Source of the DNA: CAZPMO01 sp964587515 | Lineage (GTDB): Bacteria; Pseudomonadota; Alphaproteobacteria; MPNO01 | Length of the DNA: 17,291 bases | Assembly (NCBI GenBank): GCA_964587515.1 | Contig: CAZPMO010000099.1 | Coordinates: 1 to 17,291, forward strand | Direction of reading: 5' to 3' | Shown here: positions 1 through 7,801 of the stretch, piece by piece | Layout: each line of letters starts with the position of its first letter | Numbering within the stretch: the first letter of the stretch is position 1 | Notes under the pieces: model-generated | Databases searched by the model: none | Seen by the model: only the letters and a program-made list of their open reading frames with translations | Told to the model about the DNA's origin: nothing | Program-made: the position numbers and the translations under genes

Positions 1-574
1 CGGCGGCGGTCATGGCGACCATGGAGGTCGGCTGGCCGGCGCCGACGCCCAGCCCGTTCTTGCGGGCCGGCGGCATCACCGCCATCACCGAGACGATGCC
101 GGCGCGGCTCGCCGCGCCCGTTGCGACCAGGACGGCGATGGCAAGGGCGCCGTCGGCCAGCGCCGCGATCGCGCCGACGCGCGCGATCAGGGCCAGTGCC
201 AGCGCCGCCGCGCCGAACGTCCCCAGGCGGCTGTCGCGCATGATGGTGAGCTTGGCCTCGCGGTCGCGCCCGCCGCCGAACCCGTCGACCAGATCGGCGA
301 GCCCGTCCTCGTGCAGCGCTCCGGTGGCCAGCGTCAGCGCCGCGACGGCCAGCGCCCCACCCAGCAGCGGCGTCAACCCGGACCACAGCGCGAGGACATA
401 GACCACGCCGCCGATCCCGCCCAGCAGCGCGCCGATCACCGGAAACGCCCACGCGCTGGCGGCCAGCCGGCGGCCGTGATCGAGCCCGTCGACGCGCAGC
501 GGCAGCCGGCTCAGAAAAATCAGGCAGGCCGAGATATCGGCCAGAGGGGTGGTGTCGAATTTGTTGCCGTTCAC
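1..574 (-). CDS. cobS: Adenosylcobinamide-GDP ribazoletransferase (cobalamin synthase), 3' part cut off by window edge
   Basis: Integral membrane enzyme that joins alpha-ribazole (or its phosphate) to adenosylcobinamide-GDP, the last step of nucleotide loop assembly; it is called CobV in the P. denitrificans nomenclature. The reverse strand reads open for 191 codons from a GTG at 574 to the window edge. The family signature LHEDGLADLVDGFGGG is at residues 87-102, followed by the RDSRLGTFG segment. Hydrophobic stretches at about 42-65 and 69-86, and again after residue 120, fit a multi-pass protein. The family is usually about 250 residues, so roughly a quarter is missing. The start is uncertain: no good Shine-Dalgarno precedes GTG 574, and another in-frame GTG lies at 607. 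It is divergent from cobT. Identification is firm from the motif; the start is inferred. Confidence 0.93.
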   Translation of the reverse strand, partial: MNGNKFDTTPLADISACLIFLSRLPLRVDGLDHGRRLAASAWAFPVIGALLGGIGGVVYVLALWSGLTPLLGGALAVAALTLATGALHEDGLADLVDGFGGGRDREAKLTIMRDSRLGTFGAAALALALIARVGAIAALADGALAIAVLVATGAASRAGIVSVMAVMPPARKNGLGVGAGQPTSMVAMTAA

Positions 575-598
575 GGTCTTGGCTCGCGCGAATATTAC
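570..598 (+). promoter_or_regulatory. Weak candidate promoter in the cobS-cobT divergent spacer
   Basis: The 90-nt spacer between the two divergent genes is richer in A+T than its surroundings. On the plus strand TTCACG (570-575) and TATTAC (593-598) are 17 nt apart, each matching 4 of 6 bases of the sigma-70 consensus, and point at cobT. The -35 element would overlap the first codon of cobS. The assignment rests only on spacing and a weak consensus match. I saw no riboswitch in this spacer. Confidence 0.25.
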
Positions 599-664
599 CG
601 GACGCACCGGATCATATGCGCTATTGGTAACAGGATGGTTGAAACGCGCAAGGGACCGAAACCA

Positions 665-1699
665 ATGGCTGAATTACCGACTCTCGCGCCGCTGACGCTC
701 GATCGCATCCGGGCGCTGGTCGAAGCCGCGCCCGGCCCCGACGCGGACGCGGCGCGCACCGCGCGCGAACGCGAGGAACAGCTCACCAAACCGGCCGGCG
801 CGCTGGGTCGTCTGGAGAGCCTCACCGAATGGCTCGCCGCCTGGCAGGGCCGTCACCCACCCACCATCGAGAACGCGCACGCGGTGGTGTTCGCCGGCAA
901 CCACGGTGTCGCGGCGCGCGGCGTTTCCGCCTTCCCGGCCGAGGTGACGCGCCAGATGGTGGCGAATTTCGCGGCCGGCGGCGCCGCCATCAACCAGTTG
1001 ACCGCCGCCGTCGGCGCGTCGCTGCGCGTGATCGAACTCGATCTCGACTGGCCGACCGCCGATTTCACCGCCGCGCCCGCCATGGGGCCGGAGGAATGCG
1101 TGGCCGCGCTGGCGACCGGCCACGAAGCCGTGCCGCGCGCCGCCGATATTCTGCTGGTGGGCGAGATGGGCATCGCCAACACCACCGCGGCGGCGGCGAT
1201 CAGCCACGCGCTGTTCGGTGGCGCCGCGTCGGACTGGTGCGGTCCCGGCACCGGGCTCGACGATGAAGGCGTCGCCCGCAAGACGGTGGTGGTCGAACAG
1301 GCGGTCGCGTTTCACGGCGATGCGCTGGTCGATCCGATGGAGACGTTGCGCCGGCTCGGCGGGCGTGAAATCGCCGCCATGGCCGGCGCGATCCTGGGCG
1401 CGCGTTACCGCAACTGCCCGGTGATCCTCGACGGCTTCGTCGCCTGCGCCGCCGCCGCCGTGCTCCACAAGATCGACGATGCAGCGCTCGATCACTGCAT
1501 CGCCGGGCATGTGTCGGCCGAACCCGGCCATCGCGGTCTTCTTTATGCGATCGGCAAGACGCCGCTGCTCTCGCTCGGCATGCGTCTCGGTGAAGCCTCG
1601 GGCGCGGCGGTCGCGCTCGGTGTCGTGAAATCGGCGATCGCCGCCCATACCGGCATGGCGACCTTCGCCGAGGCCGGTGTCAGTGAAGGCGAAGATTAG
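665..1699 (+). CDS. cobT: Nicotinate-nucleotide--dimethylbenzimidazole phosphoribosyltransferase
   Basis: Transfers phosphoribose from nicotinate mononucleotide to 5,6-dimethylbenzimidazole, giving alpha-ribazole phosphate for the lower loop (CobU in the P. denitrificans nomenclature). The protein has 344 residues, close to the family norm of about 350. Visible signatures are AGNHGVAARGVSAFPAEV (78-95), GEMGIANTTAAAA (166-178), GPGTGLDDEG (193-202) and RLGEASGAA (307-315). Glu167 and Glu310 sit in the contexts of the two active-site glutamates Glu174 and Glu317 of the Salmonella enzyme, both offset by seven; that alignment is from memory. The frame stays open upstream, but ATG 665 is preferred because AAGGGA (650-655) lies 9 nt before it and the extension has no family similarity. 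ATG 635 is a weaker alternative. The stop overlaps the stop of convergent cbtA by 4 nt. Confidence 0.96.
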   Translation: MAELPTLAPLTLDRIRALVEAAPGPDADAARTAREREEQLTKPAGALGRLESLTEWLAAWQGRHPPTIENAHAVVFAGNHGVAARGVSAFPAEVTRQMVANFAAGGAAINQLTAAVGASLRVIELDLDWPTADFTAAPAMGPEECVAALATGHEAVPRAADILLVGEMGIANTTAAAAISHALFGGAASDWCGPGTGLDDEGVARKTVVVEQAVAFHGDALVDPMETLRRLGGREIAAMAGAILGARYRNCPVILDGFVACAAAAVLHKIDDAALDHCIAGHVSAEPGHRGLLYAIGKTPLLSLGMRLGEASGAAVALGVVKSAIAAHTGMATFAEAGVSEGED

Positions 1700-2349
1700 G
1701 CGAAGCGGCGGTAGAACGTCCCGCTGAGCCACCCCAGCACCGCCCAGAACACCGCCGCCGTGACCAGCGACGCGGCGACGAAATGCCCGGCAAGCTCGGC
1801 CGGCGCGGCGCCGCCCGTCTTGTCGGGATGGGGCGCGCCGATGAGATGCGGCGCGGCGATGGCGATAATGCCCAGGACCGGCAAAATCCAGCCGCGGCCG
1901 AATACCATCAGTGCAAGACCCAGCGCGGTCGCGGCCGCCGCCGCCAACCACCATTGCTGGCGCGTCGCCAATTCGGCGGCCATGCCGCCGGGCACCTCGG
2001 GGGGTAATCCCAGCGCCGGCGCAAGCGAGAATACCGCGAAACCGGCGAGGCCCCAGATCACGCCGCGCCGCCCGTCGATCTCGCGGCCATGCAGGGCGAA
2101 ACAGGCGACGAGCAACAGCGCGAAGCCGACGCCGATGATGATATTGCCGAGCGACGTGTAAAGGGTGCGCTCGATGCCGTCGCCGGGTGACCAGGGCTCG
2201 GGCGCGGCGCTCGCGGAAGCTGGCGCGGCGGTCTCGAATTGCTCGGCGTGGATAATCAGCGGCGTGGTGGTGAATTCCTGAAGCGCGGACACCATGGTTC
2301 CGCCCAGCAATCCGGCCACGATCGCGGCCAGCAGGATGCGCCTCAGCAT
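1696..2349 (-). CDS. cbtA: CbtA family cobalt transporter, membrane subunit
   Basis: Putative inner-membrane cobalt permease of the CbtAB type, a family predicted by comparative genomics to supply cobalt for B12 synthesis. The 217-residue product has about six hydrophobic segments, near residues 4-23, 64-86, 97-115, 132-150, 153-170 and 188-210, matching the CbtA layout. Segment 1 is followed by the typical ALQEFTTTPLIIHAEQFE stretch, and a conserved APHLIGAPHP motif (166-175) places histidines beside segment 5; a further His lies in AGHF (187-190). It follows cbtB by 13 nt and ends with a 4-nt convergent overlap onto cobT. No strong Shine-Dalgarno precedes the ATG, so coupling to cbtB is likely. 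Family assignment is strong; transport of cobalt is inferred from family and context. Confidence 0.92.
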   Translation of the reverse strand: MLRRILLAAIVAGLLGGTMVSALQEFTTTPLIIHAEQFETAAPASASAAPEPWSPGDGIERTLYTSLGNIIIGVGFALLLVACFALHGREIDGRRGVIWGLAGFAVFSLAPALGLPPEVPGGMAAELATRQQWWLAAAAATALGLALMVFGRGWILPVLGIIAIAAPHLIGAPHPDKTGGAAPAELAGHFVAASLVTAAVFWAVLGWLSGTFYRRFA

Positions 2350-2362
2350 GACGCGGCGTGGA

Positions 2363-2545
2363 TCAGTGGCATGGCAGCGAAAATGAGTGGCGCGCGTCGT
2401 GGACCGCGTTGTGCACCGCGTCCGGCTGTGCGAATCCTACGCCTATCACCAGGAACATGCCGAGCAAGATCGCAAATGTGGCCGCCGCGAATGCCGGCGC
2501 CCTGGTATCCGCGATCGTCGCGGTTCGAACCGAAGGATCGACCAT
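2363..2545 (-). CDS. cbtB: CbtB family cobalt transporter small subunit
   Basis: A 60-residue single-pass membrane protein. It has a short N-terminal tail, one hydrophobic segment at about 17-39, and a C-terminal metal-ligand motif HNAVHDARHSFSLPCH (45-60) with His45, His49, His53, Cys59 and His60. This tail is diagnostic of CbtB, the predicted partner of CbtA in cobalt uptake. The open frame extends upstream to 2647, but ATG 2545 is chosen because AGGGG (complement of 2554-2558) lies 8 nt before it and CbtB proteins are about 60 residues. It is the first gene of a two-gene minus-strand unit and diverges from the riboswitch-led cobW operon. Cobalt binding by the His/Cys tail is inference. Confidence 0.93.
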   Translation of the reverse strand: MVDPSVRTATIADTRAPAFAAATFAILLGMFLVIGVGFAQPDAVHNAVHDARHSFSLPCH

Positions 2546-2665
2546 TTTTTCATCCCCTAATCTACGGGAAGCGCCCAATCCGATTATTGCGCCTCTCCCT
2601 CCGTGCCGGACGATAGCATGGAGACACAGCGCAACGCATCCCCCCATCGCCAGAATCGATCATAG

Positions 2666-2695
2666 AATTTAGGCGCTGCAACGGCTTCGCGTCAA
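2666..2695 (-). promoter_or_regulatory. Candidate promoter for cbtB-cbtA
   Basis: On the minus strand TTGACG (2695-2690, 5 of 6 to the -35 consensus) is followed after 18 nt by TAAATT (2671-2666, 4 of 6 to the -10 consensus). This would start transcription near 2658 and leave a leader of roughly 110 nt before cbtB. I found no B12 box or other cobalamin riboswitch core on this strand between 2769 and 2546. The call is from consensus matching only. Confidence 0.33.
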
Positions 2696-2707
2696 ATCGT
2701 CGCGATT
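2695..2707. promoter_or_regulatory. Perfect 5-3-5 inverted repeat in the cbtB/cobW spacer
   Basis: AATCG (2695-2699) and CGATT (2703-2707) form a perfect dyad around three bases. It touches the candidate -35 of the cbtBA promoter, a position where a repressor or activator could act. No regulator gene is in the window, and a 5-bp half-site can occur by chance, so operator function is speculative. Confidence 0.2.
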
Positions 2708-2734
2708 CACCGTCTCTCGAATCCCCATTCCATG

Positions 2735-2763
2735 TTGCCTCCGCGCCGCAACGCACCTAGGTT
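2735..2763 (+). promoter_or_regulatory. Candidate promoter for the riboswitch-cobW transcript
   Basis: TTGCCT (2735-2740) and TAGGTT (2758-2763) are 17 nt apart. The -35 match is fair (4 of 6) and the -10 match poor (3 of 6). The predicted start, near 2770, coincides with the first base of riboswitch helix P1, which is the main argument for it. A small dyad, GTTGC (2734-2738) and GCAAC (2748-2752), overlaps the -35 element. Confidence 0.3.
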
Positions 2764-2769
2764 TCAAGG

Positions 2770-2929
2770 GACGACGGTTCCCTTCGGGGAAGTGAGAGGG
2801 AACGGGGTGCGAGACCCCGGCTGCCCCCGCAACTGTAAGCGGTGAGCCAGCGCCCGAAATCGGCCACTGGGCAACCGGGAAGGCCGGGCGCGAGGCATCG
2901 ATCCGCGAGCCAGGAGACCTGCCGTCGTC
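2770..2929 (+). promoter_or_regulatory. Cobalamin riboswitch aptamer
   Basis: This RNA leader binds adenosylcobalamin or a related corrinoid and lowers expression of the downstream operon. The conserved core blocks appear in the correct order: GAGGGAAC (2795-2802), GCCCCCGCAACTGTAAGCGG (2823-2842), GCCACTG (2863-2869), GGGAAGG (2877-2883) and the B12 box AGCCAGGAGACCTGCC (2908-2923). Helix P1 closes the aptamer: GACGACGG (2770-2777) is perfectly complementary to CCGTCGTC (2922-2929). The aptamer is followed by about 100 nt of leader and then cobW, the usual placement for this class. Class identity is firm; ligand preference among corrinoids cannot be read from the sequence. Confidence 0.96.
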
Positions 2930-3028
2930 GGCGTCGTCCATCCGCTTGCCGGGGTGCGCAAGTGGTGCGGAAATCCGTTTGCGACGACGCGCGAATGACT
3001 TTGGTGTTCGCGGCAAACGGAGGACGAC
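2930..3028 (+). promoter_or_regulatory. Riboswitch expression platform with Shine-Dalgarno-masking hairpin
   Basis: The leader between aptamer and cobW ends in the ribosome site GGAGG (3019-3023), 5 nt before the ATG. TTCGCGGCAAACGG (3007-3020) can pair with CGCGAA (2990-2995) plus CCGTTTGC (2975-2982), leaving a 7-nt bulge (2983-2989) and covering the first two G of the ribosome site. Separately, GTCGTCC (2933-2939) is complementary to GGACGAC (3022-3028), and GCGTCGTC (2931-2938) to GACGACGC (2983-2990); these two pairings exclude each other. A further hairpin, 2942-2949 with 2958-2965, follows the aptamer and could be the P13 arm. There is no hairpin followed by a U-run, so control of translation is more likely than termination. 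The switching order is inference. Confidence 0.6.
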
Positions 3029-4063
3029 ATGACTGCTTCCCATAAGATACCGGCGACGGTGATTACCGGCTTCCTCGGCGCCGGCAAGACCACCCTGATC
3101 CGTCATATGCTTGAAACCATCGACGGGCCCCGCCTCGCGCTGGTGATCAACGAATTCGGTGATCTCGGCATCGATGGCGGGGTGCTGGAAGCCTGCGGCG
3201 TGGAAGGCTGTGCCGAGGACGACGTGATCGAGCTCGCCAATGGCTGCATTTGCTGCACCGTGGCCGACGATTTCCTGCCCACCATGCTGAAGCTGGTCGA
3301 CCGTCCCGACCCGCCCGATCACATCGTGATCGAAACCTCGGGGCTGGCGCTGCCAAAGCCGCTGGTGCAGGCCTTCAACTGGCCGGAGATCCGCACGCGG
3401 GTGACGGTCGACGGGGTGGTCGCCGTGGTCGACGGCCCGGCCGTGGCCGAGGGCCGTTTCGCCACCGATCCCGAAGCGGTCGACGCCGCGCGCCGCGAAG
3501 ACGAGAGCCTCGATCACGACAGCCCGCTGGAGGAATTGTTTGAGGATCAGCTCGCCTGCGCCGATCTGGTGCTGCTCAACAAGGCCGATCTGCTGGGTGA
3601 GGGCGTCGCTGCCCGCATCGAGGACGAGGTCGATGCGCTGTTGCGCCCCGGCGTACGCGTGGTGCGCACCGCCCACGGCCGCCTGCGCCCCGATGTGCTG
3701 CTCGGGATCGAGGCCGGCGCCGAGGATTATATCGAGGCCCGCCGAACCCATCACGACGACGAGGAAGACCACGACCATGATGAATTCGAGAGCTTCATCG
3801 TCGAGATCGGCGCGGTCGCCGCGCCGGAAACGCTGGCCGGCCGCATCGAAGCGGCGGTCGACGCCCACGATATCCTGCGCGTGAAGGGCTTCATCGATGT
3901 TTCGGGCAAGGATATGCGTCTCGTGCTGCAGGGCGTCGGGCGGCGTATCCAGCATTATTACGACCGCGAGTGGCGCGCCGGCGAGCCGCGCGCCAGCCGC
4001 CTGGTGGTGATCGGCGAGGCCGGGCTTGACCAGGCGGCAATCCGCGCCGCCATTCTCGGCTGA
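3029..4063 (+). CDS. cobW: CobW, G3E-family GTPase, cobalt chaperone of the cobalamin operon
   Basis: A cytoplasmic GTP-dependent metallochaperone thought to deliver Co(II) to the B12 pathway, probably to the cobaltochelatase encoded next to it. The 344-residue protein has Walker A GFLGAGKTT (14-22), the metal-binding CICC motif (73-76) that defines the COG0523/G3E branch, ETSG (102-105), the GTP-specificity motif NKAD (184-187), and a His/Asp/Glu-rich stretch HHDDEEDHDHDE (241-252). The C-terminal CobW domain follows. ATG 3029 has the ribosome site GGAGG 5 nt upstream, inside the riboswitch platform. It is the first gene of the operon, and cobN starts 3 nt after its stop. Expression should fall when corrinoid is plentiful. 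Family assignment is certain; the metal follows from position in a cob operon. Confidence 0.95.
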   Translation: MTASHKIPATVITGFLGAGKTTLIRHMLETIDGPRLALVINEFGDLGIDGGVLEACGVEGCAEDDVIELANGCICCTVADDFLPTMLKLVDRPDPPDHIVIETSGLALPKPLVQAFNWPEIRTRVTVDGVVAVVDGPAVAEGRFATDPEAVDAARREDESLDHDSPLEELFEDQLACADLVLLNKADLLGEGVAARIEDEVDALLRPGVRVVRTAHGRLRPDVLLGIEAGAEDYIEARRTHHDDEEDHDHDEFESFIVEIGAVAAPETLAGRIEAAVDAHDILRVKGFIDVSGKDMRLVLQGVGRRIQHYYDREWRAGEPRASRLVVIGEAGLDQAAIRAAILG

Positions 4064-4066
4064 GCC

Positions 4067-7000
4067 ATGCATCTGCTGGCGGCCAGCCCGGGGACCGTGT
4101 CCGACGGATCGGAAGCCGTCGATCTCGGCCAGACGCCGGGCGATATCGTCGTCCTGTCGGCGGCCGATACCGAGCTTGCGAGCCTGTCGGCGGCGCGCGT
4201 GACCCTGGGCGGCGATTTCCCCAGCCTGCGCCTCGCCAATTTCATGCAGCTCGCCCACAATCTCTCGGTCGATCTCTATGTCGAGGGCGTGATCGCGGGC
4301 GCGAAACTGGTTGTGGTGCGCCTGCTCGGCGGGGCCGGCTACTGGCCCTATGGCGTCGAGCGGCTGATGGAAATCTGCCGCCGCCATGGCATCGCGCTGG
4401 TCATGCTGCCGGGCGACGACCAGCCCGACGCCGAGCTTGCCGGTCTTTGCACCCCGCCCGGTGAGGCGTGTCACCGGTTGTGGCAATATTGCGTCCATGG
4501 CGGCGGCGCCAACGCGCGCAATTTCCTGATCTACGCGGCGAGCCTGATCGGTGGCGAAGACGTCTGGGTCGAACCCGAGCCGTTGCTGCGCGCAGGTCTT
4601 TACTGGCCGGGCCTCGAGATGCCGACGCTCGATGAGTTACGCGCCGAATGGACGGAAGGCGCTCCGGTGGCGGCGATCACATTTTATCGGGCCCTGGTCC
4701 AGGCCGGCAATCTTGCCCCGGTCGATGCGCTCATCGGGGCGCTCACGGACCGTGGGTTGAACCCGCTGCCCATCTATCTGCACAGCCTGAAGGAGCCGGT
4801 TTCGGCCGAGACCGTCGGGCGATTGCTGGTCGACGCGCCGCCTGACGTAATCCTCAACGCGACCGGATTCGCGGTCTCCGCGCCGGGCGAGGCGAGGCGC
4901 GAAACGCCGTTCGACGCCGCTGGATGTCCGGTGCTGCAGGTGGTGTTCGCGGGCGCCACCGAAGAGGCCTGGCGCGAAGCGTCCAACGGGCTGAGCGCGC
5001 GCGATATCGCCATGAACGTGGCGCTGCCCGAGATCGACGGCCGCGTGCTGACCCGCGCTGTCTCCTTCAAGACCGAAGCGCGTTACGACGCCGCCACCGA
5101 AACCTCCGTGGTGTCCTACCGCCCGGTCCCCGATCGCGTCGATTTCACGGCCCGGCTCGCCGCGAACTGGGCCCGGCTCGGCCGCGCGCCCAGCGCTGAG
5201 CGCCGCATCGCCATCGTGCTCGCCAACTATCCCAACAAGGACGGCAGGCTCGCCAACGGCGTCGGGCTCGACACCCCGGCCGGCACGCTATGCCTGATGC
5301 GGGCGCTCGCCGATGACGGCTATGCGCTCGATGCGCTGCCGGACGACGGCAACGCGCTGATCCGCCTGTTGCAGGCGGGGCCGACCAACGCGGCGGCGCG
5401 CGAGGGCGGCGCGGTATTGCCGCTGGCCGATTACATGGCGGCGCTGGAAGAGCTGTCGCCCGCGTCCCGCGATGCGATCATTACGCGCTGGGGCGCGCCC
5501 GAGGACGATCCCTTTTTTCGTGACGGCGCCTATCATCTCGCGGTCCGGCGCCTCGGCAATGTCGTCGTCGCGATCCAGCCGGCGCGCGGCTACAACATCG
5601 ACCCCAAGTCGAGCTATCACGATCCCGCCCTGACGCCGCCGCATGGCTATATCGCGTTCTATGCCTGGCTGCGCCGCGCCTTCGATGCCCATGCGGTGGT
5701 CCATATGGGCAAGCACGGCAATCTCGAATGGCTGCCCGGCAAGTCCCTGGCCATGAGCCGCGACTGTTTTCCGGAAGCGGCGCTGGGGCCGTTGCCCCAT
5801 GTCTATCCGTTCATCGTCAACGACCCCGGCGAGGGCGCCCAGGCCAAGCGCCGCGCCGCCGCGGTGATCATCGATCATCTGACACCGCCGTTGGCGCGCG
5901 CCGAAAGCTATGGCCCGCTGGCCGACCTCGAACGGCTGGTCGATGAATATTACGAGGCCGCCGGCGTCGATCCGCGCCGGCTCGCGCTGTTGCGTGATCA
6001 GATCCTCGATCTCACCCGCGCCACGGGTCTCGATCGCGATTGCGGCATCGCGTCCGCCGACGGCGCGGACGACGCGCTGGCGAAACTCGATAATTACCTT
6101 TGCGAGCTGAAGGAAATGCAGATCCGCGACGGGCTGCACATCTTCGGCGCGGCGCCCGAGGGCGATCTCCTGACCGGCCTGCTGGTGGCGCTGGTGCGCC
6201 TGCCGCGCGGGACGGGGGAGGGCGGCGACGCTTCGCTGATCCGCGCGCTGGCCGCCGATCTCGGTCTCAAAGATTTCGATCCGCTCGATTGCGAACTGGG
6301 TGCGGTCTGGACTGGCGCGCGCCCTAAAGCGTTGGCGGGGCAGGGGGCGTGGCGCAGCAACGGCGACACCGTCGAGCGGCTTGAAAACCTCGCCACCGCG
6401 CTGGTCTCCGGCGCCCGCCCGCCCGATCCCGGTTGGCCCGCGACCGCCGCGGTCCTGGGCAAGCTGGCTGCCGAAATTCGCCCGGCGGTCGAGGCCTGCG
6501 GCGCGGCCGAGATCGCCGGCGCGCTGGCCGCCCTCGACGGACGCTTCGTGGAGCCCGGGCCTTCCGGGGCGCCGACGCGCGGCCGTCCCGACGTGCTGCC
6601 CACCGGGCGCAATTTCTATTCCGTCGATACGCGCTCGGTGCCGACCCCGGCGGCCTGGCACCTGGGCTGGAAGTCGGCGATGTTGCTGGTCGAGCGCCAC
6701 CGCCAGGAACACGGCGCGTGGCCCCGCCGCATGGCGATCAGCGCCTGGGGCACGTCGAACATGCGCACCGGCGGCGACGACATCGCACAGGCCTTGGCGC
6801 TGATGGGCGCGCGCCCCACCTGGGACGGCGCGTCGGCGCGGGTGACCGGGTTCGAGGTGATGCCGCTGGAGACGCTCGACCGGCCGCGCGTTGATGTGAC
6901 GTTCCGGCTTTCGGGTTTTTTCCGCGACGCCTTCCCGGCCCAGATCGACCTGCTGGACTCCGCGATCCGCGCCGTCGCGGCGCTCGACGAGCCCGAAGAC

Positions 7001-7801
7001 CGCAACCCGCTGGCCGCCCGCGTGCGCGCCGACGAGGCGCGGCTAATCGCCGAGGGCGCGACGGAGCCTGAGGCCGCGCGCCGCGCCGGTCACCGGGTGT
7101 TCGGCTCGAAACCGGGTGCCTACGGCGCCGGGCTTCAAGCGCTGATCGACGAGCGCGGCTGGGAGACCGCCGACGATCTCGCGCGCGCCTATCTCGCCTG
7201 GGGCGGTTATGCCTACGGCGCGGGGGCGGCGGGCGCGGCCGAGCACCGGCTGTTCGAAGCGCGCCTTTCGGGCATAGAGGCGGTGGTCCAGAACCAGGAC
7301 AACCGCGAGCACGATCTGCTCGATTCCGACGATTACTACCAGTTCGAAGGCGGCATGGCGGCGGCGGTGAAATCGCTGTCGGGGCGCGCGCCGACAATCT
7401 ATCACAACGACCATTCGCGGCCCGAAAGCCCCAAAATTCGGACGCTTTCCGAGGAAATCGGCCGTGTCGTGCGGGCCCGCGTGGTGAACCCCAAATGGAT
7501 CGCCGGCGTGATGCGCCACGGCTACAAAGGCGCGTTCGAGATGGCCGCGACGGTCGATTATCTGTTCGCCTTCGCCGCCACTTCCGGCGCGGTGGCCGAT
7601 CACCATTTTGATCTGGTCTATGACGCCTATCTCAATGATCCGCCGGTGCGCGAGTTCATCGCCCATAACAACCCGGCGGCGCTGCGCGAGATGGCCGAAA
7701 GACTGGTCGAGGCGCAGCGGCGCGGCCTCTGGCGTCCGCGTTCCAACACCGCCTATCATGATCTCGTCGGGATCGCATCGGGAGGCAACGATGACCAGTG
7801 A
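4067..7801 (+). CDS. cobN: Aerobic cobaltochelatase large subunit CobN
   Basis: Large subunit of the ATP-dependent CobNST cobaltochelatase, which inserts Co(II) into hydrogenobyrinic acid a,c-diamide; it is homologous to magnesium chelatase subunit ChlH/BchH. The product has 1244 residues, near the usual 1250-1280, with no frameshift. Family blocks include the N-terminus MHLLAASPGTVSDGSEAVDL, YPNKDGRLANGVGLDTPAG near 385-403, HMGKHGNLEWLPGK (546-559), LPTGRNFYSVDTRSVPTPA near 844-862, NMRTGGDDIAQAL near 898-910, and QNQDNREHDLLDSDDYYQFE (1075-1094). The start lies 3 nt after the cobW stop with no strong ribosome site, suggesting coupling. The 3' end overlaps cobO by 11 nt. The small AAA+ and VWA subunits (CobS and CobT of P. 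denitrificans) are not in the window. Confidence 0.97.
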   Translation: MHLLAASPGTVSDGSEAVDLGQTPGDIVVLSAADTELASLSAARVTLGGDFPSLRLANFMQLAHNLSVDLYVEGVIAGAKLVVVRLLGGAGYWPYGVERLMEICRRHGIALVMLPGDDQPDAELAGLCTPPGEACHRLWQYCVHGGGANARNFLIYAASLIGGEDVWVEPEPLLRAGLYWPGLEMPTLDELRAEWTEGAPVAAITFYRALVQAGNLAPVDALIGALTDRGLNPLPIYLHSLKEPVSAETVGRLLVDAPPDVILNATGFAVSAPGEARRETPFDAAGCPVLQVVFAGATEEAWREASNGLSARDIAMNVALPEIDGRVLTRAVSFKTEARYDAATETSVVSYRPVPDRVDFTARLAANWARLGRAPSAERRIAIVLANYPNKDGRLANGVGLDTPAGTLCLMRALADDGYALDALPDDGNALIRLLQAGPTNAAAREGGAVLPLADYMAALEELSPASRDAIITRWGAPEDDPFFRDGAYHLAVRRLGNVVVAIQPARGYNIDPKSSYHDPALTPPHGYIAFYAWLRRAFDAHAVVHMGKHGNLEWLPGKSLAMSRDCFPEAALGPLPHVYPFIVNDPGEGAQAKRRAAAVIIDHLTPPLARAESYGPLADLERLVDEYYEAAGVDPRRLALLRDQILDLTRATGLDRDCGIASADGADDALAKLDNYLCELKEMQIRDGLHIFGAAPEGDLLTGLLVALVRLPRGTGEGGDASLIRALAADLGLKDFDPLDCELGAVWTGARPKALAGQGAWRSNGDTVERLENLATALVSGARPPDPGWPATAAVLGKLAAEIRPAVEACGAAEIAGALAALDGRFVEPGPSGAPTRGRPDVLPTGRNFYSVDTRSVPTPAAWHLGWKSAMLLVERHRQEHGAWPRRMAISAWGTSNMRTGGDDIAQALALMGARPTWDGASARVTGFEVMPLETLDRPRVDVTFRLSGFFRDAFPAQIDLLDSAIRAVAALDEPEDRNPLAARVRADEARLIAEGATEPEAARRAGHRVFGSKPGAYGAGLQALIDERGWETADDLARAYLAWGGYAYGAGAAGAAEHRLFEARLSGIEAVVQNQDNREHDLLDSDDYYQFEGGMAAAVKSLSGRAPTIYHNDHSRPESPKIRTLSEEIGRVVRARVVNPKWIAGVMRHGYKGAFEMAATVDYLFAFAATSGAVADHHFDLVYDAYLNDPPVREFIAHNNPAALREMAERLVEAQRRGLWRPRSNTAYHDLVGIASGGNDDQ

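Noticed and set aside
311..664. 118-codon N-terminal extension of cobT
   Set aside because: The extension is antisense to cobS, has no similarity to the CobT N-terminus, and a ribosome site supports ATG 665.
2546..2769. Possible second cobalamin riboswitch on the minus strand upstream of cbtB
   Set aside because: A stretch resembling GGTGAATC is present, but the B12 box and other conserved blocks are missing.
2669..4498. 609-codon open frame on the minus strand across the riboswitch and cobW
   Set aside because: It is antisense to cobW and the start of cobN, its translation shows no recognisable family, and long antisense frames are expected at this G+C content.
5288..6712. 474-codon minus-strand open frame inside cobN
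   Set aside because: It is a shadow of cobN, whose conserved blocks run continuously through the region.
7608..7790. 61-codon upstream extension of cobO
   Set aside because: It overlaps the conserved 3' end of cobN, and GGAGG at 7781-7785 places the start at 7791.
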